From NCBI GenBank assembly GCA_004556565.1, contig SFGN01000102.1, positions 1-6,828 of the forward strand: DNA of 6,828 nt, written 5' to 3'. Shown here piece after piece: positions 1 through 5,485 of this stretch (the stretch's first letter is position 1; every line of letters starts with the position of its first letter). The translations under genes and the position numbers were made by a program. This stretch comes from Lachnospiraceae bacterium (GTDB lineage Bacteria > Bacillota_A > Clostridia > Lachnospirales > Lachnospiraceae). Under the pieces are notes generated by a model. That model ran no database searches and was not told the DNA's origin. It saw nothing but the letters and a program-made list of their open reading frames with translations.

Positions 1-1
1 A

Positions 2-223
2 AGTCAGGAAGAACGCCTGAATGCATTTATTCAAAAATATGAACTTTCTTTACGAGAAACTGAAGTTCTTAATCTTATAAGAGAAGGGGCTTCTAATGGA
101 GAAATATCTGCTAAACTATTTATTTCTGAAAACACGGTAAAGTTTCATGTCCGTAACATCTTAAAAAAGACCGGCTGTTCAAATCGTACAGAACTGATTA
201 CCGCGCTGAATCGGTTCGAATGA
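2..223 (+). CDS. LuxR-family transcriptional regulator, C-terminal HTH domain (5' end outside window)
   Basis: This is the last 73 codons of a regulator that begins upstream of the window; the frame is open from the first base and ends at TGA 221-223. The residues form a complete LuxR/GerE-type winged helix-turn-helix. LSLRETEVLNLIREG is the first helix, SNGEISAKLFIS holds the scaffold helix and turn, and ENTVKFHVRNILKKTG is the DNA-recognition helix and linker. It ends with SNRTELITAL, the usual dimerising last helix. The family binds promoter DNA as a dimer. The N-terminal input domain (response-regulator receiver, ligand-binding or membrane sensor) is not visible, so the signal and target genes cannot be named. 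An IS66 element lies just beyond the stop codon, so anything normally co-transcribed downstream has been separated from it. The domain call is very secure; the role is unknown. Confidence 0.93.
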   Translation, partial: SQEERLNAFIQKYELSLRETEVLNLIREGASNGEISAKLFISENTVKFHVRNILKKTGCSNRTELITALNRFE

Positions 224-225
224 TA
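218..225 (+). repeat. Possible displaced target-site duplication of the IS66 insertion
   Basis: GAATGATA at 218-225 is repeated exactly at 1926-1933, directly outside the right inverted repeat; the match is nine bases if the preceding C (217 and 1925) is counted. IS66 elements make 8-bp duplications, and this one would cover the TGA stop of the LuxR gene. The difficulty is that 26 bases (226-251) separate it from the left inverted repeat. It may therefore be a true duplication with later inserted DNA, or a coincidence. Confidence 0.4.
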
Positions 226-251
226 AAACATTTCGAATTCTTTATCAAATG

Positions 252-267
252 GTAACTATTCAGCACC
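252..267 (+). repeat. IS66 left terminal inverted repeat
   Basis: GTAACTATTCAGCACC pairs with the complement of 1910-1925, with two mismatches. The GTAA start is typical of IS66-family ends. The eight bases to its left (244-251) do not match those to the right of the element, so the usual 8-bp target duplication is not directly adjacent on this side. Confidence 0.78.
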
Positions 268-343
268 TCTGCTTAGGGTACATTGATTTTTGGTCAAAAC
301 AGAGGAAATAAAATTTCTGTTACGTCATTGCTTTGTTGTAAAA

Positions 344-494
344 TGTGGATAACTTTCCACTATAACTGCCAAGTGCTTTTGGTTTGTGGATTACTGAAAA
401 ACAAATTCCCGGTTGCATCCAAATAACAGAGTATTTGTGGATTTTATCCGGGTATTATCGGCAATTATCCTTTGATTTTACCTGTTTATCCACC
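344..494. other. Cluster of four TGTGGATW / TTATCCACM motifs in the IS66 left end
   Basis: TGTGGATAA at 344-352 is the exact complement of the classical DnaA box TTATCCACA. Near matches follow at 385-393 (TGTGGATTA), 436-444 (TGTGGATTT) and, inverted, 486-494 (TTATCCACC). A stem-loop overlaps the third: ATCC plus AAATA at 417-425 pair with TATTT and GGAT at 432-442 around an internal bulge, inside an outer CCCGG (408-412) / CCGGG (448-452) pair. All lie in non-coding DNA inside the IS. They may be repeated transposase-binding sites, host DnaA-binding sites, or chance in AT-rich DNA. The motifs are directly visible; their function is not established. Confidence 0.35.
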
Positions 495-543
495 GTCATT
501 TTGACAGTATATCAAAACGTCACGATTCGCTTTTTTAGCCATT

Positions 544-577
544 TTCCGTTAAAATAGAAGTATAAAATTTAACGGAA
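544..577 (+). promoter_or_regulatory. 10-bp perfect inverted repeat just upstream of the transposase ribosome site
   Basis: TTCCGTTAAA at 544-553 and TTTAACGGAA at 568-577 are perfect complements around a 14-base AT-rich loop. The right arm runs into the ribosome-binding stretch AGAAGGTGG (577-585), five bases before the ATG at 591. It could act as an operator or as an mRNA hairpin that limits translation of the transposase, as many insertion sequences do. There is no U-run after it, so it is not a terminator. The repeat is certain; the role is inferred. Confidence 0.5.
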
Positions 578-590
578 GAAGGTGGTCTGA

Positions 591-1905
591 ATGCCAGTAA
601 ATATTACATTTGAAATGGTTCAGCAATTTCGAGTGATGGGTTTAAGAAGCCTGCCCCTAAGAGTTTGCGTAAACCCTCCGGCAAAAAAGCTGGTGGACAG
701 AACGGACACCAGGGGACACATCTGGCATTGATAACAGCTCCGGATAAAATTGTCAAGCATATGCCATCTGCATGTGAAGGATGCCCGTACTATCAGACGT
801 GTAAAGGAACCGCATGCATTGCCGAGAAACGCCATGTCATTGATGCGGTTGTTACAGTCAATATAACGGAACATCAGATACTGGAACTTCCAGCCTGTAT
901 GCTGCATGGAGATACCCGCAGAGGGAGTTCCCTTCCGATGTAAAAGCAACCGTGCAGTATGGAGAAAACCTGCAGGCATTATCTGTTGCACTAAATACCA
1001 TAGGTGCAGTCAGCGTCAAGCGTACCCACGAGATTCTTTCTGGAGTGTTTAACATCCCGATTGCAACAGGAACGATCAGTAACATGGTAAAACGATGTGC
1101 TGACAGCCTGAGTAACACTGTTGATAAGATCAAGGAGAAAATGATCGGTTCGGCACTTGGCCATTTCGGTGAAACCGGAACCAGAGTGAACAAAAAGCTC
1201 TGGTAGGTTCATGATGCCTCAAACTGTGAGTACACCTATCTTGATATCAGCCCCAAACGTGGATTTAAAGGAATGGAGCAATGTGGTGTCCTCACAGAAT
1301 TTAAGGGCATTGCCGTACAGGACTGCTGGGCTTCCTATTGGAATTACCCGGGTATCCAACATGCAGTCTGCTGTGCTCATCTTCTTCGAGAATTAACCGG
1401 AATTAACGAAAACCAGCCTGAGCAGAAATGGGCATCTGCGTTTATAGACCTTTTACTGGAAATGAAAAAGGTCAAAGAAAAAGCTGTAGAGAACGGCAAG
1501 GACTCTCTGAGTTATTATTATCATCATAAATTCGATAAGAAATATGATGACCTCATCGAACAGGCCAGGAAAGAAAATCCGATTCCGGAAACCACAGAGA
1601 AAAAACGTGGTCGGAAGAAAAAGGGGAAAATCCTTGCCCTGGTAGAACGCCTTGCGAATTACAAGGCCTCAGTATGCCTTTTTATCCATAATTTCATGGT
1701 TCCGTTTGACAACAACCAGGCGGAGCGTGATCTTCGAATGATAAAGGTTAAGACCAAAGTATCCGGCTGCTTCCGAACCGAAGAAGGTGCCAGAGATTAT
1801 CTAAAAATCATGTCCTACGTTGGTACGGCACATAAGCAGGGATACAATGCTTATGAAGCAATCAAAAATGCACTCTCAGGTCATCCAGATTTCATCTTTG
1901 AATAA
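591..1905 (+). pseudogene. IS66-family transposase (TnpC), multiply disrupted
   Basis: The start codon (ATG 591) has a good ribosome site, and the first residues, MPVNITFEMVQQF, are a family N-terminus. At about 630 the sequence jumps straight to SDGFKKPAPKSLRKPSGKK in another frame. The roughly 50 residues of helical N-terminal region that normally lie between are gone. A zinc-finger segment follows (CEGCPYYQTC, Cys codons from about 773). A one-base loss in a G run at 923-925 then shifts the frame: DTRRG continues as EFPSDVKATVQYGENLQAL only after a shift. The first catalytic Asp of the DDE triad is Gly (GGT 1168-1170 in HFGETGTRV), and the second Trp of the usual LWW is an amber stop (TAG 1204-1206). 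The second Asp (VQDCWASY, 1321-1323), the Glu (NNQAERD, 1723-1725) and the C-terminus are intact. No functional product is expected. Confidence 0.95.
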
Positions 1906-1909
1906 GGGT

Positions 1910-1925
1910 GGTTCTGAACAGTTAC
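1910..1925 (-). repeat. IS66 right terminal inverted repeat
   Basis: Read on the - strand this is GTAACTGTTCAGAACC, the partner of the left end at 252-267. It lies four bases beyond the transposase stop codon (1903-1905). The flanking bases 1926-1933 (GAATGATA) recur at 218-225. Confidence 0.78.
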
Positions 1926-2071
1926 GAATGATATTACAAATCCTTTTTCTACAATTAAAAACTTTTATGGCAAATTCTATTGTAGGAGTTGGTTGGGCTG
2001 TTTCCATCAATAGCTGGATAATTACTGCTTTTTGCATTCTCAGCTTGCGACTCACCGGTTCTTTCGCCGCG
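1926..2071. other. Short region with no recognisable gene between IS66 and the terminator
   Basis: Both strands have short open frames here, but none has a ribosome site, a recognisable motif or a convincing start. It is probably old sequence that lay downstream of the LuxR gene before the IS inserted. Confidence 0.45.
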
Positions 2072-2099
2072 AAAAAAAGGTCGCCCATATCGGACAACC
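2072..2099 (-). terminator. Intrinsic terminator of the ykgJ-SWIM transcription unit
   Basis: On the - strand GGTTGTCC pairs with GGGCGACC (8 bp including two G-U pairs) across a five-base loop. It is followed at once by seven T residues (the A run at 2072-2078 on the + strand). It lies about 110 bases beyond the decayed SWIM gene, and no other - strand gene lies between, so it ends that operon's transcript. Confidence 0.85.
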
Positions 2100-2206
2100 T
2101 TCTATAAACTATAAAATGCTGATTTTTAAGGTGTCAGCACACCTAATAGTCTCTCTTAAGATATGGCATGAGATATTTATATTTTCCCCTTTCACTAGCC
2201 GATTCA

Positions 2207-2415
2207 GCCATACCCTCCTCTGCTATGTCAAGATATAATATAATCTATTTCTGTCCGAAGTTCCAGCATAAACTTACTATTCATTTTAACAGCATTTCCT
2301 CAAACTTAAACAAAACCGCCGCCATCTAATAGTTAAAATCCACGACATGACCATCTTCATAATATCCAATCCCTCTGTCTAAAATGTGTTGTCTAAACAG
2401 TATATACCATTTCAT
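2207..2415 (-). pseudogene. Remnant of a SWIM zinc-finger protein
   Basis: The ATG (2413-2415) lies one base after the ykgJ stop, so the two genes were coupled. The first 29 codons include ILDRGIGYYEDGHVVDF, which fits the N-terminal ILxRGxxYYxxGxV pattern of SWIM-domain proteins. An amber codon (2326-2328) follows. The frame then resumes with MAAVLFKFEEMLLK, resembling the helix after the last CxH of the SWIM finger (normally CKHMAAVLF). The CxC and CxH zinc ligands themselves are missing, so several tens of codons appear deleted. After a stop at 2281-2283 the homology seems to continue in another frame as FMLELRTEIDYIIS, a further stop (2228-2230), then SRGGYG. SWIM fingers bind DNA or protein partners; this copy should be non-functional. 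The family call rests on remembered patterns, so I hold it as likely rather than certain. Confidence 0.6.
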
Positions 2416-2416
2416 T

Positions 2417-2920
2417 TTATTTTTTGAACCCATATTCTTTTTTCAGCCTTTCATAGATTTCAAAAGCCACCGGACAAACAGATACCACATCTAACACACT
2501 ATATAAGCTCCTCAGACGTTCTGGTTGATTCGTATATGGATATTTCTTACAGGATTCAGGCTTGCACTCCCCCAATTTACAACTCCCGTCTGCCGTTAAA
2601 AAGTCACATGGCTTATGCTTTGTCTGGTAATTCCCCTCGGAATCTTTTCGTACCAAATATTGTTCAGCAAAATCTGTAGCGGCTAATCCTAAATACAGTG
2701 CGTCTTTCTCAACCTCTTCCTCCGGAATACTTCCATGATACATCTTGCAGCAATTTCTACATCTATTACAATCATATTGTGCAAACAACTCGTCATGCAA
2801 TTTCACAAACTGCTCATCCAGTTCTTTTTCATCCGCATTACATTTCAAAAATGTACGAAATTCCAGATTTTCTCTTTCTCTTTTCTGTGCTTCAAATTTA
2901 ACTTTCCTTGGCGCCAACAT
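2417..2920 (-). CDS. YkgJ-family cysteine-cluster protein (putative metal-binding)
   Basis: The 167-residue soluble protein has the YkgJ/Fe-S-oxidoreductase-like cysteine signature. CNRCRNCC supplies Cys51, 54, 57 and 58. A second set lies in CDFLTADGSCKLGECKPESCKKYP, giving Cys105, 114, 119 and 124, with a last Cys at 149. This CxxCxxCC plus CxFL...C...C...CxxxP layout is diagnostic of the family, thought to bind zinc or an iron-sulphur cluster. No catalytic reaction is firmly established for most members. There is no signal peptide or membrane segment; the first 45 residues are charged and helical. The ATG start is supported by AGAAAGAGGA (2931-2940), ten bases upstream. The length is normal for the family and the frame is intact. 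It was the first gene of a two-gene unit with the now decayed SWIM gene, and it has no obvious link to the defence genes upstream. Confidence 0.9.
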   Translation of the reverse strand: MLAPRKVKFEAQKRERENLEFRTFLKCNADEKELDEQFVKLHDELFAQYDCNRCRNCCKMYHGSIPEEEVEKDALYLGLAATDFAEQYLVRKDSEGNYQTKHKPCDFLTADGSCKLGECKPESCKKYPYTNQPERLRSLYSVLDVVSVCPVAFEIYERLKKEYGFKK

Positions 2921-2947
2921 TGTGTTTCTATCCTCTTTCTTCTGAAA

Positions 2948-2953
2948 ATTATA
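2948..2953 (-). promoter_or_regulatory. Candidate -10 box for ykgJ
   Basis: On the - strand this is a perfect TATAAT, about 30 bases before the ykgJ start codon and downstream of the R1 terminator. No good -35 box is visible at the usual spacing. Because R1 should stop read-through from the Septu operon, a promoter is expected about here. Confidence 0.35.
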
Positions 2954-3004
2954 TTACATGTGAACCTGGTTAGATTCTACCACAGTTCTCACTTCTGATA
3001 AACT

Positions 3005-3036
3005 AAAAAACCTTCCAGAACAAATGTCCTGAGAGG
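3005..3036 (-). terminator. R1 left-end hairpin: - strand terminator after the Septu operon
   Basis: On the - strand CCTCTCAGGA pairs with TTCTGGAAGG around the loop CATTTG (ten pairs, one C-A mismatch and two G-U). Six T residues follow (A run 3005-3010). It ends transcription of the ptuA-ptuB-third-gene unit before ykgJ. The 5' arm is identical to that of the matching hairpin in R2. Confidence 0.65.
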
Positions 3037-3076
3037 CCGCGAAACATCCTGTAACAACTGAGTACTTCTCTTCACA

Positions 3077-3109
3077 GCCAGATATCAGAAATGGTATCTG
3101 GCTTTTATT
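3077..3109 (+). terminator. R1 right-end hairpin: + strand terminator
   Basis: GCCAGATA (3077-3084) pairs perfectly with TATCTGGC (3095-3102) around a ten-base loop and is followed by TTTTATTT. It would stop + strand transcription from entering the 3' end of the Septu operon. No + strand gene is nearby to need it, which suggests it belongs to the repeat rather than to an operon. Confidence 0.72.
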
Positions 3110-3315
3110 TATATACTATCGCCTCAACAATCTCACCGTCTCGAATTATTTCCAATTTTTCTATTCTTATTGGTATTAACCCTTCTATCTAATTCCCACA
3201 TTGGAACCCTTTTATCGATCAAAGCATATTTGATATAATCAACTTTTACGGAACTTCCCTTAAATTGTTTGTCTTTGGGGTATTTAAGGTTTGCAAAAAA
3301 CACATTACTCTGCAC
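3105..3315 (-). pseudogene. Small third gene of the Septu operon, apparently frameshifted (unrecognised)
   Basis: A GTG start (3313-3315) lies ten bases after the ptuB stop, with AAGG (within TTAAGGCATA) as a weak ribosome site. Frame one encodes about 45 plausible residues, including VKVDYIKYALIDKRVPMWEL, then degenerates to a basic tail ending at 3133-3135. A second frame, open from 3188 to TAA at 3105-3107, reads LIPIRIEKLEIIRDGEIVEA then IVYK and also looks like real protein. Removing one G from the GGG at 3180-3182 joins them as WELDRRLIPIRIEKLEI, giving a product of about 69 residues. I infer either a disabling +1-base insertion or, less likely, programmed frameshifting. I do not recognise the product. 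Its place directly after ptuB, in the same direction, suggests an accessory subunit or regulator of the system. A 60-residue protein from frame one alone is the alternative. Confidence 0.5.
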
Positions 3316-3325
3316 TATGCCTTAA

Positions 3326-3982
3326 TCAAACTAAGAATTCTTCTAAGTCCGGATAATCCATAATATGTTTTCTTACATAATTTCTTTTAAATGCCGCAAA
3401 TATACTGGTTCTACTCAATGTAGCTTTTAAACTTCTTTTATAACGTTGTAATTCTGGATCTTTTTTATGCCTTTCCAGTGTTTTATATAAGACATTCATC
3501 TCATCCGACAAACGGTTGATTCTGTGTTGACATGCGGCTTCTCGAATCCCTGTATTGCGTTTTTCAAAACAATCCTGTATAAGCTCTGCTGTCATAATGG
3601 CACATTCCTCATCCACTATATTATGTACATTAACATGTCCATTTTCATAACATTGTTCTATCATATCTTCTGGATCCTCAACACAACAATCTATAATTTT
3701 GTCGTCATATTTTGCTTCTTTTTTTAGATTATTACAATGTGGGCATACATAAAATAAATTGTTCCAATCAAAAACTCTCTCTGGTATTTTACGCCCATGA
3801 TGAGGTCTTAAATGTTCCACTTCTGGATCCGATAGCCCTCCCAACTCACAAATATAGCACTTATCATTTGAATCTTCTTTTAATCTCTGTATTACATCTG
3901 GCTTGTTATAAACTCCGTTGGCCTTTTGTGCTTCAACAGTAAGTGATGGAGGTGGGATAGGATTTCCCTCTATTTTAATCAC
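3326..3982 (-). CDS. ptuB: PtuB-like HNH endonuclease of a Septu anti-phage system
   Basis: The 218-residue protein carries a zinc-stabilised HNH nuclease core in its N-terminal half. CYIC (Cys42, Cys45) and CPHCNN (Cys80, Cys83) form the metal knuckle. EVEHLRPHH (Glu56, His57, His61, His62) holds the catalytic His region, and DWNNL (Asp72, Asn74, Asn75) the Asn position. The helical C-terminal half ends in SIFAAFKRNYVRKH, in the style of the TIGR02646/retron-Septu HNH family. It is expected to cut DNA or other nucleic acid once PtuA is triggered during phage infection, acting in the cytoplasm as a PtuA-PtuB complex. The start is GTG (3980-3982), five bases after the ptuA stop, with AGGGGG inside the ptuA end as ribosome site; the tight spacing implies co-translation. 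Length and motifs look intact. A stand-alone HNH restriction nuclease is the alternative, made unlikely by the ATPase partner. Confidence 0.85.
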   Translation of the reverse strand: MIKIEGNPIPPPSLTVEAQKANGVYNKPDVIQRLKEDSNDKCYICELGGLSDPEVEHLRPHHGRKIPERVFDWNNLFYVCPHCNNLKKEAKYDDKIIDCCVEDPEDMIEQCYENGHVNVHNIVDEECAIMTAELIQDCFEKRNTGIREAACQHRINRLSDEMNVLYKTLERHKKDPELQRYKRSLKATLSRTSIFAAFKRNYVRKHIMDYPDLEEFLV

Positions 3983-3987
3983 TGCCC

Positions 3988-5235
3988 TTACCCCCTATTT
4001 GAAAATTCTAATTTCAAACGGCTATATTCGGCCGTTAATTCTTTTGCAAGATAATCTGGTATTTCATCCAAATAGAATTCCAGTTTATCTATTTCTTCAT
4101 ATTCTTCATCTGATAACTCATCCTTAGAAACCAGAACTTTATATCTTTCATATTTTTTCCTTAATTCTTCCGACAATTTGTCCGCTTTAAAATATCCTTC
4201 TACAATTCCTTCATATGGTAGATTTTTCAATCCATTTTTTACAAGTGTTCTATTTTCAAGATCATAAATAACAGCGTCATCTAAAGAACTTAAAATAAAC
4301 GGAGAATGTGTTGTAATAATAAATTGAATATTAGGAAAAAGAGGTGTTAGAATAGGAAGTATCTTTTTCTGTAATTCTAAATGCAAATGTGTTTCAATTT
4401 CATCAACCAATACAATTCCTTCCATATCAAACTCTGTTCGCAGTCCTGACTTTGCCTCCATTCTTATAATCAGATCATTAATAATCTCAAATATTGCTGC
4501 ATAACCACTGGACATTGTATTAAAATCAAAGGGTTCTCTATCTGTCTCGCAGATAGAAAACTGAAATGTTTCATCATTGAATTTTAACTGGACATTTTCA
4601 TCTTCAAAAATTTTCTTTAAAATATCCTCGAATGCATGAAACCATTTATCTATCTTCTGGGATTTTTCCTTATCCTTTGTAAAAGCCTGAGTAGCTTTCA
4701 AATCTACAAGATATTTTGTGAATTTTATACCTGGATTTTCAGCAATACTATATTTGTCCTGGAATTCTATTTTTTCAATATTTTTGTATTCTTCCACTTG
4801 AAATTCTCTTTCAGCTTTATAATATGCAAAAATAAAATTCCCATTTTGATATTTTTCTTTCAACATAGCATTAGAAGTACTATTTAAAGTCACCCCTGAA
4901 TCTAATTTTTTTAACTCCCTTTCCCAAAAATTAAAATTTTTCTTAGCATTAAAAATCTTTTTTCTATTTTCTTCTGAATCTTCTAACAAATTAAATCTGT
5001 TAATCTCATTTAAAGAACGCTCATACATCATTTTAACATGGTCTAATGGTGTACCATGTTCACCCAAAAAGCTTTGAATATATTTTACTACAGCTTCCAA
5101 TACACTTGTTTTTCCACTTCCATTTTTTCCCGTTAAAATCAAATGTTTTCTTTTATCTTTATCAAAAGGAATTGAAATGTTCTCTAAATGACGAACTTTT
5201 TTTATTTCCATATCCGTCAAAAAAGTTTGTTCCAT
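3988..5235 (-). CDS. ptuA: PtuA-like AAA/ABC-type ATPase of a Septu anti-phage system
   Basis: The 415-residue cytoplasmic ATPase has an SMC/ABC-like head. The Walker A is GKNGSGKT (36-43). A long charged helical insert runs from about 60 to 135. The signature-like motif is MSSGY (241-245), the Walker B with catalytic Glu is GIVLVDEIETHLH (273-285, Asp278/Glu279), and the switch His is in TTHSPF (His310). The C-terminal 65 residues are acidic and helical, probably for partner contact. This architecture followed directly by an HNH gene defines Septu; PtuA senses infection and ATP state and controls the PtuB nuclease. The ATG is supported by a strong GGAGGGA (5241-5247) five bases upstream. It begins the operon, 65 bases beyond the R2 repeat. 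All nucleotide-binding motifs are present, so it should be functional. OLD-family or Gabija-like ATPases are alternatives, but neither a TOPRIM domain nor a UvrD-type helicase partner is present. Confidence 0.88.
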   Translation of the reverse strand: MEQTFLTDMEIKKVRHLENISIPFDKDKRKHLILTGKNGSGKTSVLEAVVKYIQSFLGEHGTPLDHVKMMYERSLNEINRFNLLEDSEENRKKIFNAKKNFNFWERELKKLDSGVTLNSTSNAMLKEKYQNGNFIFAYYKAEREFQVEEYKNIEKIEFQDKYSIAENPGIKFTKYLVDLKATQAFTKDKEKSQKIDKWFHAFEDILKKIFEDENVQLKFNDETFQFSICETDREPFDFNTMSSGYAAIFEIINDLIIRMEAKSGLRTEFDMEGIVLVDEIETHLHLELQKKILPILTPLFPNIQFIITTHSPFILSSLDDAVIYDLENRTLVKNGLKNLPYEGIVEGYFKADKLSEELRKKYERYKVLVSKDELSDEEYEEIDKLEFYLDEIPDYLAKELTAEYSRLKLEFSNRG

Positions 5236-5269
5236 AATTCTCCCTCCAATATTTTATAATACAGTTATT

Positions 5270-5298
5270 TTATCACATTTGCTTTTAAAAATACACAA
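5270..5298 (-). promoter_or_regulatory. Candidate promoter of the Septu operon
   Basis: On the - strand TTGTGT (5298-5293) and TGATAA (5275-5270) are 17 bases apart, lying between the R2 terminator and the ptuA ribosome site. The match to consensus is modest. If the R2 hairpin terminates, the operon promoter has to lie in these roughly 50 bases. TATTAT at 5261-5256 is another possible -10, but it lacks a -35 box. Confidence 0.28.
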
Positions 5299-5299
5299 C

Positions 5300-5333
5300 A
5301 AAAAACCACCCAAGATCGAAGTCCTGAGAGGTT
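5300..5333 (-). terminator. R2 left-end hairpin: - strand terminator upstream of ptuA
   Basis: On the - strand AACCTCTCAGGA pairs with TCTTGGGTGGTT around the loop CTTCGA (one U-U mismatch, two G-U pairs), followed by a run of T (A run from 5300). It would stop transcripts coming from the NDT-like gene before ptuA. Confidence 0.7.
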
Positions 5334-5388
5334 GAAAATCTTTTCTGAAATTGTACGTTCTAAAAACATATGATTAACGTTTGCGAAA

Positions 5389-5453
5389 CTGTGGGAGCCC
5401 GTAAAATAAGGTTCTGTGGATATATGTGCTGCATACGTGCTGCGAACCCACAG
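5389..5453. other. Large stem-loop in the R2 interior
   Basis: CTGTGGG (5389-5395) pairs with CCCACAG (5447-5453). Alternatively GGTTC (5410-5414) pairs with GAACC (5444-5448) as an inner stem. The loop holds a direct repeat, GTGCTGC-ATAC-GTGCTGC (5426-5443). The two pairings overlap at 5447-5448, so they may be alternative folds. This block is absent from R1. The complementarity is visible; any role is unknown. Confidence 0.5.
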
Positions 5454-5485
5454 CAACCTACAACCACCAAGCACTTCTCTTCATA

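Larger units (their letters stand above)
252..1925 (+). mobile_element. IS66-family insertion sequence, TnpC-only type, inactivated
   Basis: The boundaries come from a pair of imperfect terminal inverted repeats, GTAACTATTCAGCACC at 252-267 and the complement of GTAACTGTTCAGAACC at 1910-1925, matching at 14 of 16 positions. The right repeat starts four bases after the transposase stop, which is normal for the family. The left end carries about 320 bases of non-coding DNA before the transposase. No TnpA or TnpB reading frame is present, so this resembles the single-gene (ISBst12-like) branch of IS66. The transposase is a pseudogene, so the copy cannot move itself. Both ends are present, so a related active TnpC could in principle still act on it. 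Its base composition is visibly richer in G+C than the defence genes to its right. Confidence 0.88.
3005..3109. repeat. Structured intergenic repeat R1 (short copy)
   Basis: The element has three blocks shared with R2 (5300-5516): a left hairpin with TCCTGAGAGG; the heptamer GCGAAAC (3039-3045); and a right block of 43 bases (3064-3106) matching R2 at 40 positions. The right block contains CTTCTCTTCA and the GCCAG hairpin. The interior between GCGAAAC and the right block is only about 18 bases, against more than 80 in R2. Each end has a hairpin followed by a T run pointing outward, one on each strand. The right end overlaps the stop codon of the small third gene of the Septu operon. I do not recognise it as a known RNA, MITE or recombination-site family. 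Confidence 0.72.

Noticed and set aside
244..251. Target duplication directly next to the IS66 left inverted repeat
   Set aside because: ATCAAATG does not match GAATGATA on the right side.
858..1212. Long - strand open frames opposite the IS66 transposase
   Set aside because: They are antisense to clearly homologous transposase sequence and show no domain features or ribosome sites.
1967..2107. Short + strand frame starting MANSIVGVGWAVSINSW, which looks slightly hydrophobic
   Set aside because: There is no ribosome site, it runs through the inverted repeat of a - strand terminator, and it has no recognisable motif.
3023..3046. CTGAGAG followed by CGAAAC in both repeats, recalling a hammerhead ribozyme core
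   Set aside because: The required CUGANGA box is not matched and the expected three-stem arrangement cannot be drawn.
3326..5235. Gabija (GajA-GajB) or an OLD-family nuclease as identity of the ATPase-HNH pair
   Set aside because: The ATPase has no TOPRIM domain and the partner is an HNH protein, not a UvrD-type helicase; Septu fits better.
5265..5474. 69-codon - strand frame inside R2
   Set aside because: It spans the structured repeat and its terminator, has no ribosome site, and the sequence looks non-protein-like.
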